Positions 36,711-47,134 of a DNA stretch of 58,887 nt are shown here, in pieces (position 1 is the stretch's first letter; each line of letters starts with the position of its first letter). A program made the position numbers and the translations under genes. The stretch is from Candidatus Kapaibacterium sp. GTDB lineage: Bacteria > Bacteroidota > Ignavibacteria > Kapaibacteriales > UBA2268. Location: positions 1-58,887 of the forward strand of contig JAPLFL010000105.1 of NCBI GenBank assembly GCA_026390695.1, in the 5' to 3' direction. The notes beneath the pieces were generated by a model. That model did no database searches and was not told the DNA's origin. It saw only the letters and a program-made list of their open reading frames with translations.

Positions 36711-39700
36711 ATGGAAAAACAATTAAAAAAAATTCTGATATTAGGTTCTGGGGCATTAAAAATCGGAGAAGCCGGTGAATTCGATTATTCCGGTTCGCAG
36801 GCACTCAAAGCATTAAGAGAAGAAAATATCGAGACTATACTGATAAATCCAAACATAGCTACAGTTCAAACATCCGAACATGTAGCAGATAAAATATACT
36901 TTCTCCCGGTAACTCCATTTTTTGTTGAGAAAATAATAAAAAAAGAAAAGCCTGATGGAGTTATGCTGTCATTCGGAGGCCAAACAGCCTTGAATTGCGG
37001 GCTTAAAATGCACTCAGCAGGCATTTTTGATAAATATAGTGTAAAAGTATTAGGGACACCTATCCAAGCTGTTCTTGATACTGAAGACAGAGAATTATTC
37101 GTAAAAAAATTAGATCAGATTGATGTCAGGACTCCAAAAAGTATAGCAGCATTAAATATTGAAGATGCCAGAAAAGCAGCAGCAGAATTAACTTATCCGA
37201 TAATTATCCGTGCTGGTTATGCACTTGGCGGCTTAGGCAGCGGGTTTTGCACAAATGAAGATGAACTTAATTCATTAGCTGCAAAAGCGTTTGCACATTC
37301 CCACCAGATTTTGGTCGAAGAATCTTTAAAAGGCTGGAAAGAAATTGAGTACGAAGTTGTTCGCGATAGATTTGATAATTGCATCACAGTCTGTAATATG
37401 GAGAATTTCGATCCATTGGGTATTCATACCGGAGAAAGCATTGTAGTCGCTCCATCTCAGACTTTATCCAACAGGGAATATCATCAGCTTAGAAAATTAG
37501 CAATTAAAATAATTAGGCATATTGGCATTGTGGGCGAATGTAATGTTCAGTATGCATTAGATCCAAACTCTGAAGATTATCGCGTAATTGAAGTAAACGC
37601 TCGCCTGTCGCGATCTTCAGCTCTCGCCTCAAAAGCTACCGGATACCCTCTGGCATTTGTGGCAGCTAAACTTGGGCTTGGGTATGGACTGCATCAGCTT
37701 ACAAATTCTATAACTAAGACTACATCTGCTTTTTTTGAACCTGCACTCGATTACATTGTATGCAAAATTCCTCGCTGGGACTTGAATAAATTCAAAGGAG
37801 TATCAAAATTAATCGGTAGCAGCATGAAGAGTGTTGGCGAAGTAATGGCTATAGGACGTAACTTTGAGGAAGCCATTCAAAAAGGATTAAGAATGATTGG
37901 TCAGGAAATGCACGGATTTGTTGGCAATAAAGATATAAATGTTCTTGACTATGAATCAGAGTTATCCAATCCCACCGATATGCGTGTTTTTGTCATAGCC
38001 ATGGCGTTTGCAAACAACTATTCAGTCGAAGATATATTCAAATGGACAAAAATTGACCGGTGGTTTCTTGAGAAATTAAAAAATATATATAACATCCGAT
38101 GTGAGCTTCTGGAGTATAATTCATTAGATTCTCTGTCAGATGAATTGCTTATCAAAGCTAAAAAAAATGGATTCTCAGATTTTCAAATTGCTCGTTTTGT
38201 ACTGAAAGATAATTCTCAAAAAATGGACGATAACGTGCTGAGAGTGCGCTCTGAAAGAAAACGCAGAAAAATAATACCTTCGATAAAGCAAATTGATACA
38301 TTGGCCGGTGAATATCCGGCTGTCACAAATTATTTATACTTGACCTATAATGGCGTTGAAAACGATATTATTGCCGAAAAAGATAAAAAATCGGTAATCG
38401 TTCTTGGCTCTGGTCCTTATAGAATAGGATCCAGTGTGGAATTTGATTGGTGTTCGGTTAATGCTGCAAATACGATCAAAGCGAGTAACTATCGCTCGAT
38501 TATGATAAATTTCAATCCCGAAACAGTTAGTACTGATTATGATATTTGCGACAAACTTTATTTCGATGAATTAACCTTCGAAAGAGTTATGGATATTATT
38601 GACTTTGAAGAGCCAATGGGTGTTGTAGTGTCAATGGGAGGGCAAATTCCGAATAATCTTGCAATGAAATTATATAGCCAGGGAGTTAATATTTTAGGGA
38701 CATCCCCTATTTCCATTGATATGGCAGAAAATCGTCATAAATTTTCCGAATTATTGGATAAAATCAAAGTAGATCAGCCACCGTGGAAGGAATTAACGGA
38801 TATAGCAGATATTATGAAATTTGCTGACGAAGTTGGGTATCCGCTACTGGTGCGTCCTTCTTATGTTTTATCTGGTTCATCTATGAATATTGTATCTAAT
38901 TCAAGTGAGCTTGAGAAATTTCTAACATTAGCCGCAGATGTGTCCAAGGAATACCCTGTAGTTGTAACTAAATTCATTGTCGATGCAAAGGAAATCGAAA
39001 TGGACGCTGTAGCTGCCAATGGAGAGATCATTGCTTATGCTATTTCCGAGCATATTGAGTTTGCAGGCGTACATTCTGGAGATGCTACCATGATGTTCCC
39101 ACCTCAAAAAGTTTATGTAGAAACTACAAGAAGAATAAAAAAAATAACCGGTAAAATAGCACAGGGACTAAAGATTAACGGTCCATTCAATATTCAGTTT
39201 TTAGCAAAAGATAACGATATAAAAGTTATAGAATGCAATCTCCGTGCCTCACGCAGCTTTCCGTTTGTTTCTAAGGTTTTGAAGACAAATCTTATAGAAC
39301 TGGCCATGAATGTCATGTTAGACAATAAATATGAGAAACCGAGTAAATCACTTTTCGATTTGGACTATATTGGTGTTAAGGCGCCACAGTTCTCTTTTTC
39401 GAGGCTTCACTCGGCTGATCCTGTGCTTGGCGTGGAAATGGCATCTACAGGGGAAGTCGGATGTCTCGGTGAAAATTACTACGAAGCTATACTCAGTGCG
39501 ATGTTATCAGTCGGCTATACAATTCCAAAGAAAAATATTTTGATTTCATCTGGGCCAATCAGATCAAAAGCCGGTCTGGTTGAAAGTGTAACGATGCTTT
39601 TAGAGCGGAATTACAATGTTTATACAACAGGTGGTTCTCATGAATTTCTTAAAAATGCCGGTATCGAAACTATTCGTATTTATCGCCCCAATGAGAATAA

Positions 39701-39932
39701 TAAACCTGACATTATTGATTATATTAAAGAGCAGAAGCTGGATTTGATTATCAACATACCTCGTGAACTTAACGAAAAAGAGCTTGAGAAAGACTATTTA
39801 ATCCGAAGAACTGCTATTGACAGAAATATACCAATTATTACAAATGATCGATTGGCTGATGCTTTCATCCATGCTTTTTGTACAATTGATCTCGAAGATA
39901 TTGCTATTAAAAGCTGGGATGAAATGGGTTGA
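36711..39932 (+). CDS. carB: Carbamoyl phosphate synthase, large subunit
   Basis: 1073 residues, as in Escherichia coli. Two homologous ATP-grasp halves are visible: LILGSGALKIGEAGEFDYSG and VLGSGPYRIGSSVEFDWCSV begin them, GGQTALNCG and GGQIPNNLA repeat, and FNIQFLAKDNDIKVIECNLR marks the second active site. The C-terminal MGS-like regulatory domain (about 940-1073, LISSGPIRSKAGLV) binds effectors. It uses ammonia, bicarbonate and two ATP to make carbamoyl phosphate. It is translated next to carA. Confidence 0.97.
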   Translation: MEKQLKKILILGSGALKIGEAGEFDYSGSQALKALREENIETILINPNIATVQTSEHVADKIYFLPVTPFFVEKIIKKEKPDGVMLSFGGQTALNCGLKMHSAGIFDKYSVKVLGTPIQAVLDTEDRELFVKKLDQIDVRTPKSIAALNIEDARKAAAELTYPIIIRAGYALGGLGSGFCTNEDELNSLAAKAFAHSHQILVEESLKGWKEIEYEVVRDRFDNCITVCNMENFDPLGIHTGESIVVAPSQTLSNREYHQLRKLAIKIIRHIGIVGECNVQYALDPNSEDYRVIEVNARLSRSSALASKATGYPLAFVAAKLGLGYGLHQLTNSITKTTSAFFEPALDYIVCKIPRWDLNKFKGVSKLIGSSMKSVGEVMAIGRNFEEAIQKGLRMIGQEMHGFVGNKDINVLDYESELSNPTDMRVFVIAMAFANNYSVEDIFKWTKIDRWFLEKLKNIYNIRCELLEYNSLDSLSDELLIKAKKNGFSDFQIARFVLKDNSQKMDDNVLRVRSERKRRKIIPSIKQIDTLAGEYPAVTNYLYLTYNGVENDIIAEKDKKSVIVLGSGPYRIGSSVEFDWCSVNAANTIKASNYRSIMINFNPETVSTDYDICDKLYFDELTFERVMDIIDFEEPMGVVVSMGGQIPNNLAMKLYSQGVNILGTSPISIDMAENRHKFSELLDKIKVDQPPWKELTDIADIMKFADEVGYPLLVRPSYVLSGSSMNIVSNSSELEKFLTLAADVSKEYPVVVTKFIVDAKEIEMDAVAANGEIIAYAISEHIEFAGVHSGDATMMFPPQKVYVETTRRIKKITGKIAQGLKINGPFNIQFLAKDNDIKVIECNLRASRSFPFVSKVLKTNLIELAMNVMLDNKYEKPSKSLFDLDYIGVKAPQFSFSRLHSADPVLGVEMASTGEVGCLGENYYEAILSAMLSVGYTIPKKNILISSGPIRSKAGLVESVTMLLERNYNVYTTGGSHEFLKNAGIETIRIYRPNENNKPDIIDYIKEQKLDLIINIPRELNEKELEKDYLIRRTAIDRNIPIITNDRLADAFIHAFCTIDLEDIAIKSWDEMG

Positions 39933-39962
39933 TTTTATTTTATTTTGATTTTTAAGGATAAC

Positions 39963-40856
39963 ATGAGAGTATCTGGTATAGACATAGGTACGAACACAAT
40001 ATTAATGGTCATTGCAGATAAAAATGGCTCTGAATATACCGTTATTGATGATTACAACTCAATTGCAAGATTAGGTGAAGGTGTTAATAAAACTTCCTTA
40101 ATTAATCATGATGCGATTTTACGTGCCAAAAATATTCTACTCGAATATAAATCAGAAATAGATTCTTATAAAGTTGATCAAGTAAGAGCAGTTGCCACTT
40201 CTGCAATGAGAGATGCTTTAAATAGGAATGAAGTCGCTGCTGAATTATCTGATTATTTAGGAACAAGAATTGAGATTATTTCTGGTGAAGAGGAAGCAAG
40301 GCTAAGTTTTGCAGGAGCAGTAGAAACTGAGGATGAATCAGCCTTGATTGATATTGGTGGTGGAAGTACTGAAATTATTTGTGGTAAAAAAAATAGAATA
40401 GAATACGTTAAAAGTATGAATATCGGTGTAGTAAGGCTTTCAGAGCGTTATTTGAATAATAGTCACCCATATTTGAAGACAGATTTTTCAGAAATAATCA
40501 CTGAAATACAAAATCATTTTAACCTATATGGTAGAAATATTTTACCTCCAAATGTATTTGCCTGTGCAGGAACTCCAACCACAATAGCCGCAGTGATTCT
40601 TGGATTACAAACTTTTGATTATAAAAAAATACATGGATTTGAACTTAATTATGATACAGTAAATTTAATTTTACAAAAATTTATATCTGTCCCTTTAGAT
40701 TATTTGGTTGATGTATGGAAGATACATCCAAAACGCGCTGATGTTATAGCTTGCGGCACTCTAATATTATTAGAATTTATGAAGAAATTCCACATAGATT
40801 CAGTCACAGTTTCAGCCAAAGGATTAAGATACGGTGTAATGAAATCAATTTTGTAA
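39963..40856 (+). CDS. Ppx/GppA-family phosphatase
   Basis: 297 residues from the ATG at 39963, which has AAGGA four bases before it; TTG at 39945 is the longer choice. The ASKHA-fold phosphate-binding motifs are present: GIDIGTNTILMVIAD, ATSAMRDALNR, ISGEEEARLSF and LIDIGGGSTEI. It lacks the C-terminal HD-like domain of long Ppx enzymes, so it is the short form. It should hydrolyse polyphosphate or (p)ppGpp; which one cannot be read from the sequence. It lies 30 bases after carB, possibly on the same transcript. Confidence 0.9.
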   Translation: MRVSGIDIGTNTILMVIADKNGSEYTVIDDYNSIARLGEGVNKTSLINHDAILRAKNILLEYKSEIDSYKVDQVRAVATSAMRDALNRNEVAAELSDYLGTRIEIISGEEEARLSFAGAVETEDESALIDIGGGSTEIICGKKNRIEYVKSMNIGVVRLSERYLNNSHPYLKTDFSEIITEIQNHFNLYGRNILPPNVFACAGTPTTIAAVILGLQTFDYKKIHGFELNYDTVNLILQKFISVPLDYLVDVWKIHPKRADVIACGTLILLEFMKKFHIDSVTVSAKGLRYGVMKSIL

Positions 40857-40941
40857 TAAAATTTAACTCTTTTGAATAATTAAATTTAAATCCTTATTTT
40901 TAAGGTTATATTTTTTTAGAATTCCAATAGAAAGTCAAAAC

Positions 40942-41616
40942 ATGAGAAATTTTAAATTCATTACAGTAAAGTTATCACTTAGTATTGTATTAATACTTGC
41001 TCTGGTAGCTTGTGGCAAGCAAAAGCCAATTGTTTTTTCAGAAAAAATAACCGAAGAAGGCTTATCAAATCTATTCGAAAAAGTTAAATCCGATAAGTCC
41101 ATTTCCAGGGAAGATATTGATAATTTCTCGAATGGATTATCAAGAATAGGACTCAAACGCGATTCATTGTTTAATAAAACAGTTGAACAAATAATCGAAT
41201 CTCAAAAAGAATACAATATTGAAGTTAGTCTTTCTGGGTTGGAGAGTTCGGTTAAACGCTCACAAGTTGCTGTCAGTCATAAATTTGAATACTTGAAGAT
41301 GGCTGCAATTGATACACTTGGAAAAGATGCCACTGTGATTTATTTCAAGATTACTAATACTTCAAAAAAGGCTCTGACTAATATTCTTGGTAGTATTAAC
41401 GTGTATTACGAAAATCAGATAATCAAGCAATTCCCAGTTAATATTGTTCAGACAATTAATGTTGATGAATTTGCTGAAATAAGAACTTCACCCTATGAAC
41501 ATGATGAATCAAATCCCTACGATAGGGCCGTTCGTCGCGGAGAAAAGGCAAGAGTAGTCTGGCAGCCCTATTCAATTCAATTCGCTGATGGTACTCAGAT
41601 ATCACTTTTGAAATAA
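40942..41616 (+). CDS. Putative lipoprotein
   Basis: 224 residues. The lipoprotein signal is clear: a basic start, a hydrophobic core and the lipobox LVAC with C24 as the lipidated residue. The mature part has a helical half (about 30-100) and a beta-rich half (about 110-224) with the segment AAIDTLGKDATVIYFKITNT, like small FxLYD-type beta sandwiches; that resemblance is weak. No known family was recognised. TTTG at 40871 and TATTTTTA at 40895 are 20 bases apart and may be its promoter. A terminator follows. Confidence 0.75.
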   Translation: MRNFKFITVKLSLSIVLILALVACGKQKPIVFSEKITEEGLSNLFEKVKSDKSISREDIDNFSNGLSRIGLKRDSLFNKTVEQIIESQKEYNIEVSLSGLESSVKRSQVAVSHKFEYLKMAAIDTLGKDATVIYFKITNTSKKALTNILGSINVYYENQIIKQFPVNIVQTINVDEFAEIRTSPYEHDESNPYDRAVRRGEKARVVWQPYSIQFADGTQISLLK

Positions 41617-41638
41617 TTATTTTAATTTTCTTGTAATT

Positions 41639-41671
41639 AGCTCTGCAAGCACATTGTAGAGCTTTTTTTTT
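41639..41671. terminator. Rho-independent terminator between the lipoprotein and helicase genes
   Basis: Arms AGCTCTGCAA (41639-41648) and TTGTAGAGCT (41654-41663) pair with one mismatch around GCACA, and nine T follow. It ends the lipoprotein transcript and touches the stop of the convergent helicase gene. Confidence 0.85.
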
Positions 41672-44600
41672 ATAAACTATCTTTTGAAGGAAAGAAATTA
41701 TTAATTTCGTGAACTGAAATAAATTTGCCTCTTTTGGATACAAAATTAAGAAATGCATGGTAATCTCTTGATTCACTCAGTATTTCAGGGCATCCGAACA
41801 TAATAAAATACTTCTTTGATCTTGTTATTGCTACATTTAATTTACGATCAATATTTAGATCAACATTTTTAGTTAAGCTCTGAATTGTTGATAGTAAAAA
41901 TGAACTGTTAGTTGCTGTGGAAAGAATAATTATATCTCGTTCAGAGCCTTGGAAGCGCTCAACAGTGTCAATGGTAATAACATCTCTTAATTCGTATGAT
42001 AGATTTTTATAAATTGCCGAACATTGTGCCCTAAATGGTGAAATAATACCTAAAGTACTATTATTAAAACTTTGCTTTTTCAGTTGAAATATTTTGTTAG
42101 ATAATTCCGCTACTAAAGCAGCTTCGCGTAAATTTACCTTTGATCGCTTTTCTTTTTCTGTCTCGATAAATATTACATTCCACTGCGATAGAAGCCATTC
42201 TATAGGTTCGTTAGTAATAATTGAAAAATCATCTGTTTTTTGCTGCTGCCAGCCTTTCTCTTCTAATGTTCTGAGTTGATTATTATAGTACATTTTATTA
42301 GGAAAAGTCTGGATCACACTATGCATCCTTGCTTGGAATTTTAACATGTCATAAGAATGATTCCAGTTATTGGATTTACAGGTCTTTAATAATCTTTCAA
42401 AAAGTGAGGATCTTAAATCTTGAATTCCAATTTGGTGAAGTTCTTCATTATTAATATTCAAAGTGGAGTCAGGTTGAATAACTATCGCTGGGAGCTGCTT
42501 TTCATCACCAATGAGAATAAATTTATCAACTCTGCTAATAATATCAATTATTTGAGGTTCAAGTATCTGCGCAGCCTCATCTGCAATTAAAAGATCAAAC
42601 CTTTTAGTCTCAAATAATTCCGGATTAGATAGAGCAGAAGCACTGGTCGATATCACAATCCGTGTTGTTAAGTAATTTTTGTAAACCTCTCTCAATGGCA
42701 TTTCATCGACTTGTTTTGAGAGTAAATTTTTCTCAAAAGAAGAAGATTCTTTAGAGCCGAGCCTAATAAATTTTGGCTGTTCGATAATTCTTGAAATTGA
42801 AGAACAAATCTCATCCACAGCGCGATTCGTAAATGCAATAAGTAAAATATTATAACTTGGAAACTTGAAATAATATTCAACTATTGATCGTAGCATAAAG
42901 GAAGTTTTTCCCGTTCCGGGTGGACCTTGTATCAGGAAATAATCCTTTGCAGTTATTACTTTTTGTAAGATTTCATATTGATTATCATTTAAATAATCAG
43001 GTCGTAGAACAGTAGTTTCAGTGACGGTTTCAGGAGTTTTCAAACCAAGGATCACATCTCTTTTTTCTTGATTCAGTTCAAGAAAGCGAAATAATCCCTG
43101 CATCATCTTTTTTGATGTTGAATCAATATAATCAGCTTCTATTGCAAACTTTGAATGATCAAAATAAGACTTATTAAAAAGTTTGTTCCTTAAACTTACA
43201 ACTAATTGTTCTGGATTAATTGATTTGATTGTACACTTGACATATTGCTTCTGATGCGATGATTCACTATTATCAATCGTTTTTGATAAAATGCAACTAT
43301 CACCTTTTCTAAAAATTGAAATGCAATTTTCGTCTGATCTTTTAAAAACTAAGTGTAGTTTTTCAAAATCTGTTAATTCAGATTCAAGTTCCAGTCCAGT
43401 AAGAATCTGCATTGAGTCGGACTTTTCAGAGTCAGAGTCTAACCATAATGCAGAGAATCCATTTGAGTTTTCCTTCCCTGTTCCGAATTTTTCAGAACAT
43501 TGCTCACGAATAATAAACGAAACAAAATTATGGAAATATGCCTTATCAATGCTTCTGGAGCTTTGATAGACAGATTGAAAACGCAGAATATCTTCATTTA
43601 AAAAAGGTGGGAATTCCCCAAATTTTTCAACATTTATTGCTTCAAATATAGTTTTTCCACCTTTCATTAAACTAAGTTCAAGAGCCACTATCCAGTTTCT
43701 TGCAATAATTGCATTTTGTTTGTTCCTATGAATATTCGGCGCATCTCGTAAAGGATTTAACTCGTCTTTTGAATATAGAATAGCTGAATTGCCGCTCCTA
43801 TTCTTGAATGTAGAGTCCAAGAGCAAGTTATAACAAGATATTTGAGCTAAATGACTATTCCTGATGCCAGTTTTTAAAAATATACCTGTATCAGAGCGGA
43901 TTGCTGATTCAATCGAAGGTGCTATTCCTGACTTTAGCTCAATGATATCTTTCCTATTTTCATCATCTTCATATTCTAATAATAGATCTAATCTTCCTTG
44001 CAAACCATATAGCGGAGAAATAAAGGATGGTTCTATATTTTTGATTGTATTATCAAAGTTTCTAACTATTTTTTTTAATAAAAGAAAATGATTAAAAGCA
44101 TCTTGTTTCAAAATTCGCGACTGCTCAGGCTTTCGATAAGCTAATGAAAATATTTGCAAAGGTCTGTTTTTATATGCTTTTTCAATAACAGTTTCAAAAT
44201 CAGCATCTGAATTTTCAATTAATGCGTCAAAAATAGAATTAACAATATTTCCCAGAATCAGGCTATAGCTGGTAGGTTTACTGACAAATTTATGTAAAAA
44301 ATAAATATATTCATTCGCCCCGTAATTGCCGAAACATTCGGAAATTTCCGTTACATCAACTAAAAAGTCCGGCTCGTAAACTATGAATGAGTCAGAATTA
44401 GTGTAGTACTTGTTATTCTCATTTTTTGAATTTTCAACATTTATCAGATGAATTGTTGAATTTTTAGTTACCAAATTCCAAAATGATTTCCAATTATCAT
44501 AAAGCACAAGAGTAATGAATTGCCCGTTTACTTTCTCTAACACTAACTCTGACGAAATTACACGACCATCTTTTATTTGACGATTAGCTTTTTTCTTAAC

Positions 44601-45017
44601 AATGCATCGAATATAATATTCTCTTTGAATTGGCTCCTGTTCTGCTTCTTCATCATCAAGGCTAATAACATAGTGCGGATTTTCTTTTGAAAAGACGTTT
44701 ATTAAATTCTCAATAAATGAAATAAAGTAGTCCAGATCGATGTTTTCAGAAAATGATGATCGACTTGCATTATTGAGTTTATAGTTAAATTTCCTGATAT
44801 TTTTTGCAAAATCAGTAGTTAGATGGTATTTATTCAAAACAAAAGAAATTCTTGCATAATGCGAAGAAAAGAGCTGCTGCTCGTTCTCAGTGAGAAATAC
44901 AAAAATTGATTTGAAAAGCTTTTTTAGTAATCGGATTTTAACAAACGAGGATTGATGGTTATTTTTTATTTCATCAATTGAAAGCAGCAAGAATGATACT
45001 GTCTTTTCGTTAAGCAT
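41670..45017 (-). CDS. Dna2-like nuclease-helicase (PD-(D/E)XK plus superfamily 1 helicase)
   Basis: 1115 residues. A PD-(D/E)XK nuclease lies at about 250-400: GLQGRLDLLLEYE gives D344, and IIELKSG gives E360 and K362, the arrangement of Dna2/Cas4 nucleases. The SF1 helicase (about 670-1100) has Walker A IQGPPGTGKTS (about 697-706), Walker B LLIADEAAQ (D813, E814), then GDEKQLPAI, the late VERFQGSERDIIILS and NVAITRSKK. I do not see the four cysteines that hold an iron-sulfur cluster in Dna2 and Cas4. It probably unwinds and trims DNA ends or flaps. It starts one base after recJ, so the two are coupled. Confidence 0.85.
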   Translation of the reverse strand: MLNEKTVSFLLLSIDEIKNNHQSSFVKIRLLKKLFKSIFVFLTENEQQLFSSHYARISFVLNKYHLTTDFAKNIRKFNYKLNNASRSSFSENIDLDYFISFIENLINVFSKENPHYVISLDDEEAEQEPIQREYYIRCIVKKKANRQIKDGRVISSELVLEKVNGQFITLVLYDNWKSFWNLVTKNSTIHLINVENSKNENNKYYTNSDSFIVYEPDFLVDVTEISECFGNYGANEYIYFLHKFVSKPTSYSLILGNIVNSIFDALIENSDADFETVIEKAYKNRPLQIFSLAYRKPEQSRILKQDAFNHFLLLKKIVRNFDNTIKNIEPSFISPLYGLQGRLDLLLEYEDDENRKDIIELKSGIAPSIESAIRSDTGIFLKTGIRNSHLAQISCYNLLLDSTFKNRSGNSAILYSKDELNPLRDAPNIHRNKQNAIIARNWIVALELSLMKGGKTIFEAINVEKFGEFPPFLNEDILRFQSVYQSSRSIDKAYFHNFVSFIIREQCSEKFGTGKENSNGFSALWLDSDSEKSDSMQILTGLELESELTDFEKLHLVFKRSDENCISIFRKGDSCILSKTIDNSESSHQKQYVKCTIKSINPEQLVVSLRNKLFNKSYFDHSKFAIEADYIDSTSKKMMQGLFRFLELNQEKRDVILGLKTPETVTETTVLRPDYLNDNQYEILQKVITAKDYFLIQGPPGTGKTSFMLRSIVEYYFKFPSYNILLIAFTNRAVDEICSSISRIIEQPKFIRLGSKESSSFEKNLLSKQVDEMPLREVYKNYLTTRIVISTSASALSNPELFETKRFDLLIADEAAQILEPQIIDIISRVDKFILIGDEKQLPAIVIQPDSTLNINNEELHQIGIQDLRSSLFERLLKTCKSNNWNHSYDMLKFQARMHSVIQTFPNKMYYNNQLRTLEEKGWQQQKTDDFSIITNEPIEWLLSQWNVIFIETEKEKRSKVNLREAALVAELSNKIFQLKKQSFNNSTLGIISPFRAQCSAIYKNLSYELRDVITIDTVERFQGSERDIIILSTATNSSFLLSTIQSLTKNVDLNIDRKLNVAITRSKKYFIMFGCPEILSESRDYHAFLNFVSKRGKFISVHEINNFFPSKDSL

Positions 45018-45018
45018 A

Positions 45019-46713
45019 TCATTCTTCTTTAATGTCCTTTATATAGAGCTGTGGGCTGTTTTGACCGTTGTAGGTGTTAAGTTCAAGGTTATAAACAATT
45101 GAAAAAGGTTTCCCTGATGATATTATTTTTATTTTATCGGCGAGATTGATTCCAATGGCATCTATTGCGAAATGAGAATGATAAGCGCGAAACTTGATAT
45201 TCCGTCCCATAAGCCTGACACCGTTGGCTGAGACTACATTTCTTGTCATAAAAATTGGTTTATTATTTTCAAAACCAAAGGGTGCAAAATCATTAAGCAT
45301 TTTTAAGAATGTAGGTGATAGTTCACTAAACTTTAGCTCTGAATCAATGGCTATTTCAGGTACTAACATTTCATCAGAAATTTGTTTTGCAGCTAAACTA
45401 TTAAATAATTCTCTGAAAACTTCAATATTTTCTTCCTTGAGAGATAGACCTGCAGCATGTTTATGTCCACCAAATTCAATTAAATATTCACTACAAATTT
45501 TTAAAGCACTATGAATATCGAAACTATTAATACTACGAGCGGAACCTTTGGCAAGATTTCCAAACGATGTTAGTAAAACTGTAGGTAAATGGAATCTGTC
45601 AACTAAACGTGAAGCTACTATACCTATGATTCCTGCGTGCCAGTGCGGTCCATAAAGAACTAAGGCTTTGCAATTAGAGTCTTCTATTAGTTTTTCTGCA
45701 ATTGGGACTGCCTCATCGAAAGTTGTTTCGTCAAAAACGCGTCTGCGTCTGTTCTCCTGCTCTAACTGCTGAGCAATTCGAAATGAGGCAATTTCATCTT
45801 TTTGTGTCATCATTTCGACTGAACGCAGAGCATCACCCATCCTACCAGCAGCATTTATTAAAGGGGCTAAAGAATAGACAATATTTGAGGTATTAATCTG
45901 ACCTGTTTTAAGGCCTGTACAATGGATTAACCCCCGTAAACCAGGCCTAGGGCTTTTATTGAGAAGCTCCATACCAAAATGAACGAGTGTTCGATTCTCA
46001 TCTACTAAAGGCACCATATCCGCTGCTGATGCAATTGCAACAAAATCAAGATACTGATGTGCAAATCCTGGTTTGTCAATTCTTCTTGACATTGCGTCAA
46101 TTAATTTAAAAGTCACACCACAAGCGGAAAGATATTTGAAGGGATAAGGACAGCCCGGACGAATCGGATCAACAATTGCATAAACATCGGGCAATTCTTC
46201 ACCCGGTTCATGATGATCGCAAATAATGCAGTCTAATCCTAATTCTTTAGCGTATCCGAGAGGTTCAATTGAGGTTATACCAACATCGACAGTAATAATC
46301 ATCTTTGCACCTTTTTTATTAGCGTTATTAACACTAACAAAAGAAAGCCCATAGCCTTCTTCAAAGCGATCAGGTATATAATAATCTATGTTTCCTCCGA
46401 TTTCCCTCAGGAATTGTAGAAGCATAGAAGTGCTTGAGGTACCATCCACATCATAGTCACCATGAATCCAGATTAGCTCTTGATCTTTGACTGCCTTTAA
46501 TATTCTGTCCACTGCTTTGTCCATATCCAGCATAAGAAATGGATCGTGCAGGTCACTAATTTCAGGTTTAAAGAACTTTTCAGCCTCTTCTACAGTGCGC
46601 ACTCCTCGTGCATCAAGTACATTGGCCAAGCTAGTCGGAATTTTTATTTTCTTTGCTAAGTTGTGGATTCTATCTTCATCAGCATTTTTTCTTAAAGTCC
46701 ATCGATATTGCAC
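45019..46713 (-). CDS. recJ: Single-stranded-DNA-specific 5'-3' exonuclease RecJ
   Basis: 564 residues. DHH-family motifs are present: IHGDYDVDGTSSTSMLLQFL (motif I), IITVDVG (II), CDHHEPGEELP (III) and the C-terminal DHHA1 signature GGHKHAAGLS. It degrades single-stranded DNA from 5' ends in RecF-type recombination and mismatch repair. I chose the GTG at 46713 because it gives MQYRWTLRKN, like other RecJ starts; a TTG at 46719 is possible, and an ATG at 46726 is in another frame. It is followed by the Dna2-like gene. Confidence 0.95.
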   Translation of the reverse strand: MQYRWTLRKNADEDRIHNLAKKIKIPTSLANVLDARGVRTVEEAEKFFKPEISDLHDPFLMLDMDKAVDRILKAVKDQELIWIHGDYDVDGTSSTSMLLQFLREIGGNIDYYIPDRFEEGYGLSFVSVNNANKKGAKMIITVDVGITSIEPLGYAKELGLDCIICDHHEPGEELPDVYAIVDPIRPGCPYPFKYLSACGVTFKLIDAMSRRIDKPGFAHQYLDFVAIASAADMVPLVDENRTLVHFGMELLNKSPRPGLRGLIHCTGLKTGQINTSNIVYSLAPLINAAGRMGDALRSVEMMTQKDEIASFRIAQQLEQENRRRRVFDETTFDEAVPIAEKLIEDSNCKALVLYGPHWHAGIIGIVASRLVDRFHLPTVLLTSFGNLAKGSARSINSFDIHSALKICSEYLIEFGGHKHAAGLSLKEENIEVFRELFNSLAAKQISDEMLVPEIAIDSELKFSELSPTFLKMLNDFAPFGFENNKPIFMTRNVVSANGVRLMGRNIKFRAYHSHFAIDAIGINLADKIKIISSGKPFSIVYNLELNTYNGQNSPQLYIKDIKEE

Positions 46714-47134
46714 AAACAAATCCCATTATACATTTGATCAAAAATAAGAAAAAAAATCACGATAGCCAAAAATATGTGTAAATAATTACACACTTTTTAA
46801 TGATTTTAATATTATTTTATATTAATTTTATTGTTTAATTTAATCCAATATCGAGCTTATTCTTTGATAATATTATATTTATAGGAATTGCTCGGTTTGG
46901 CTTAATAAAAATATATTATTTTTTGATTTGTAACTTTTCCAATTTTGAAGTGTTAGATTTTTTATTATATTTTTCTAAATTCATTATTATTTAAACTTGT
47001 TATAGTTGAATCTATGGATTTATTAATATATTGCTAAGATAATCAAAAAAAAATGATTCTTTTCTTTGGAGTAAGTGTAATTAGTAACAGGTCAACTTTA
47101 AATAAAATTGTAGTATTCTTTAGTAGTGGCTATC
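46714..47134. other. Divergent intergenic region between recJ and rsgA
   Basis: About 420 very AT-rich bases with no supported gene. CAATTTTG at 46940-46947 is one base from a TAnnTTTG box, but lacks a spaced -33 element. No hairpin or tRNA was seen. Confidence 0.4.

Noticed and set aside
45194-45514. Plus-strand frame of 106 residues
   Set aside because: It lies wholly inside recJ on the opposite strand and has the composition of an antisense shadow.
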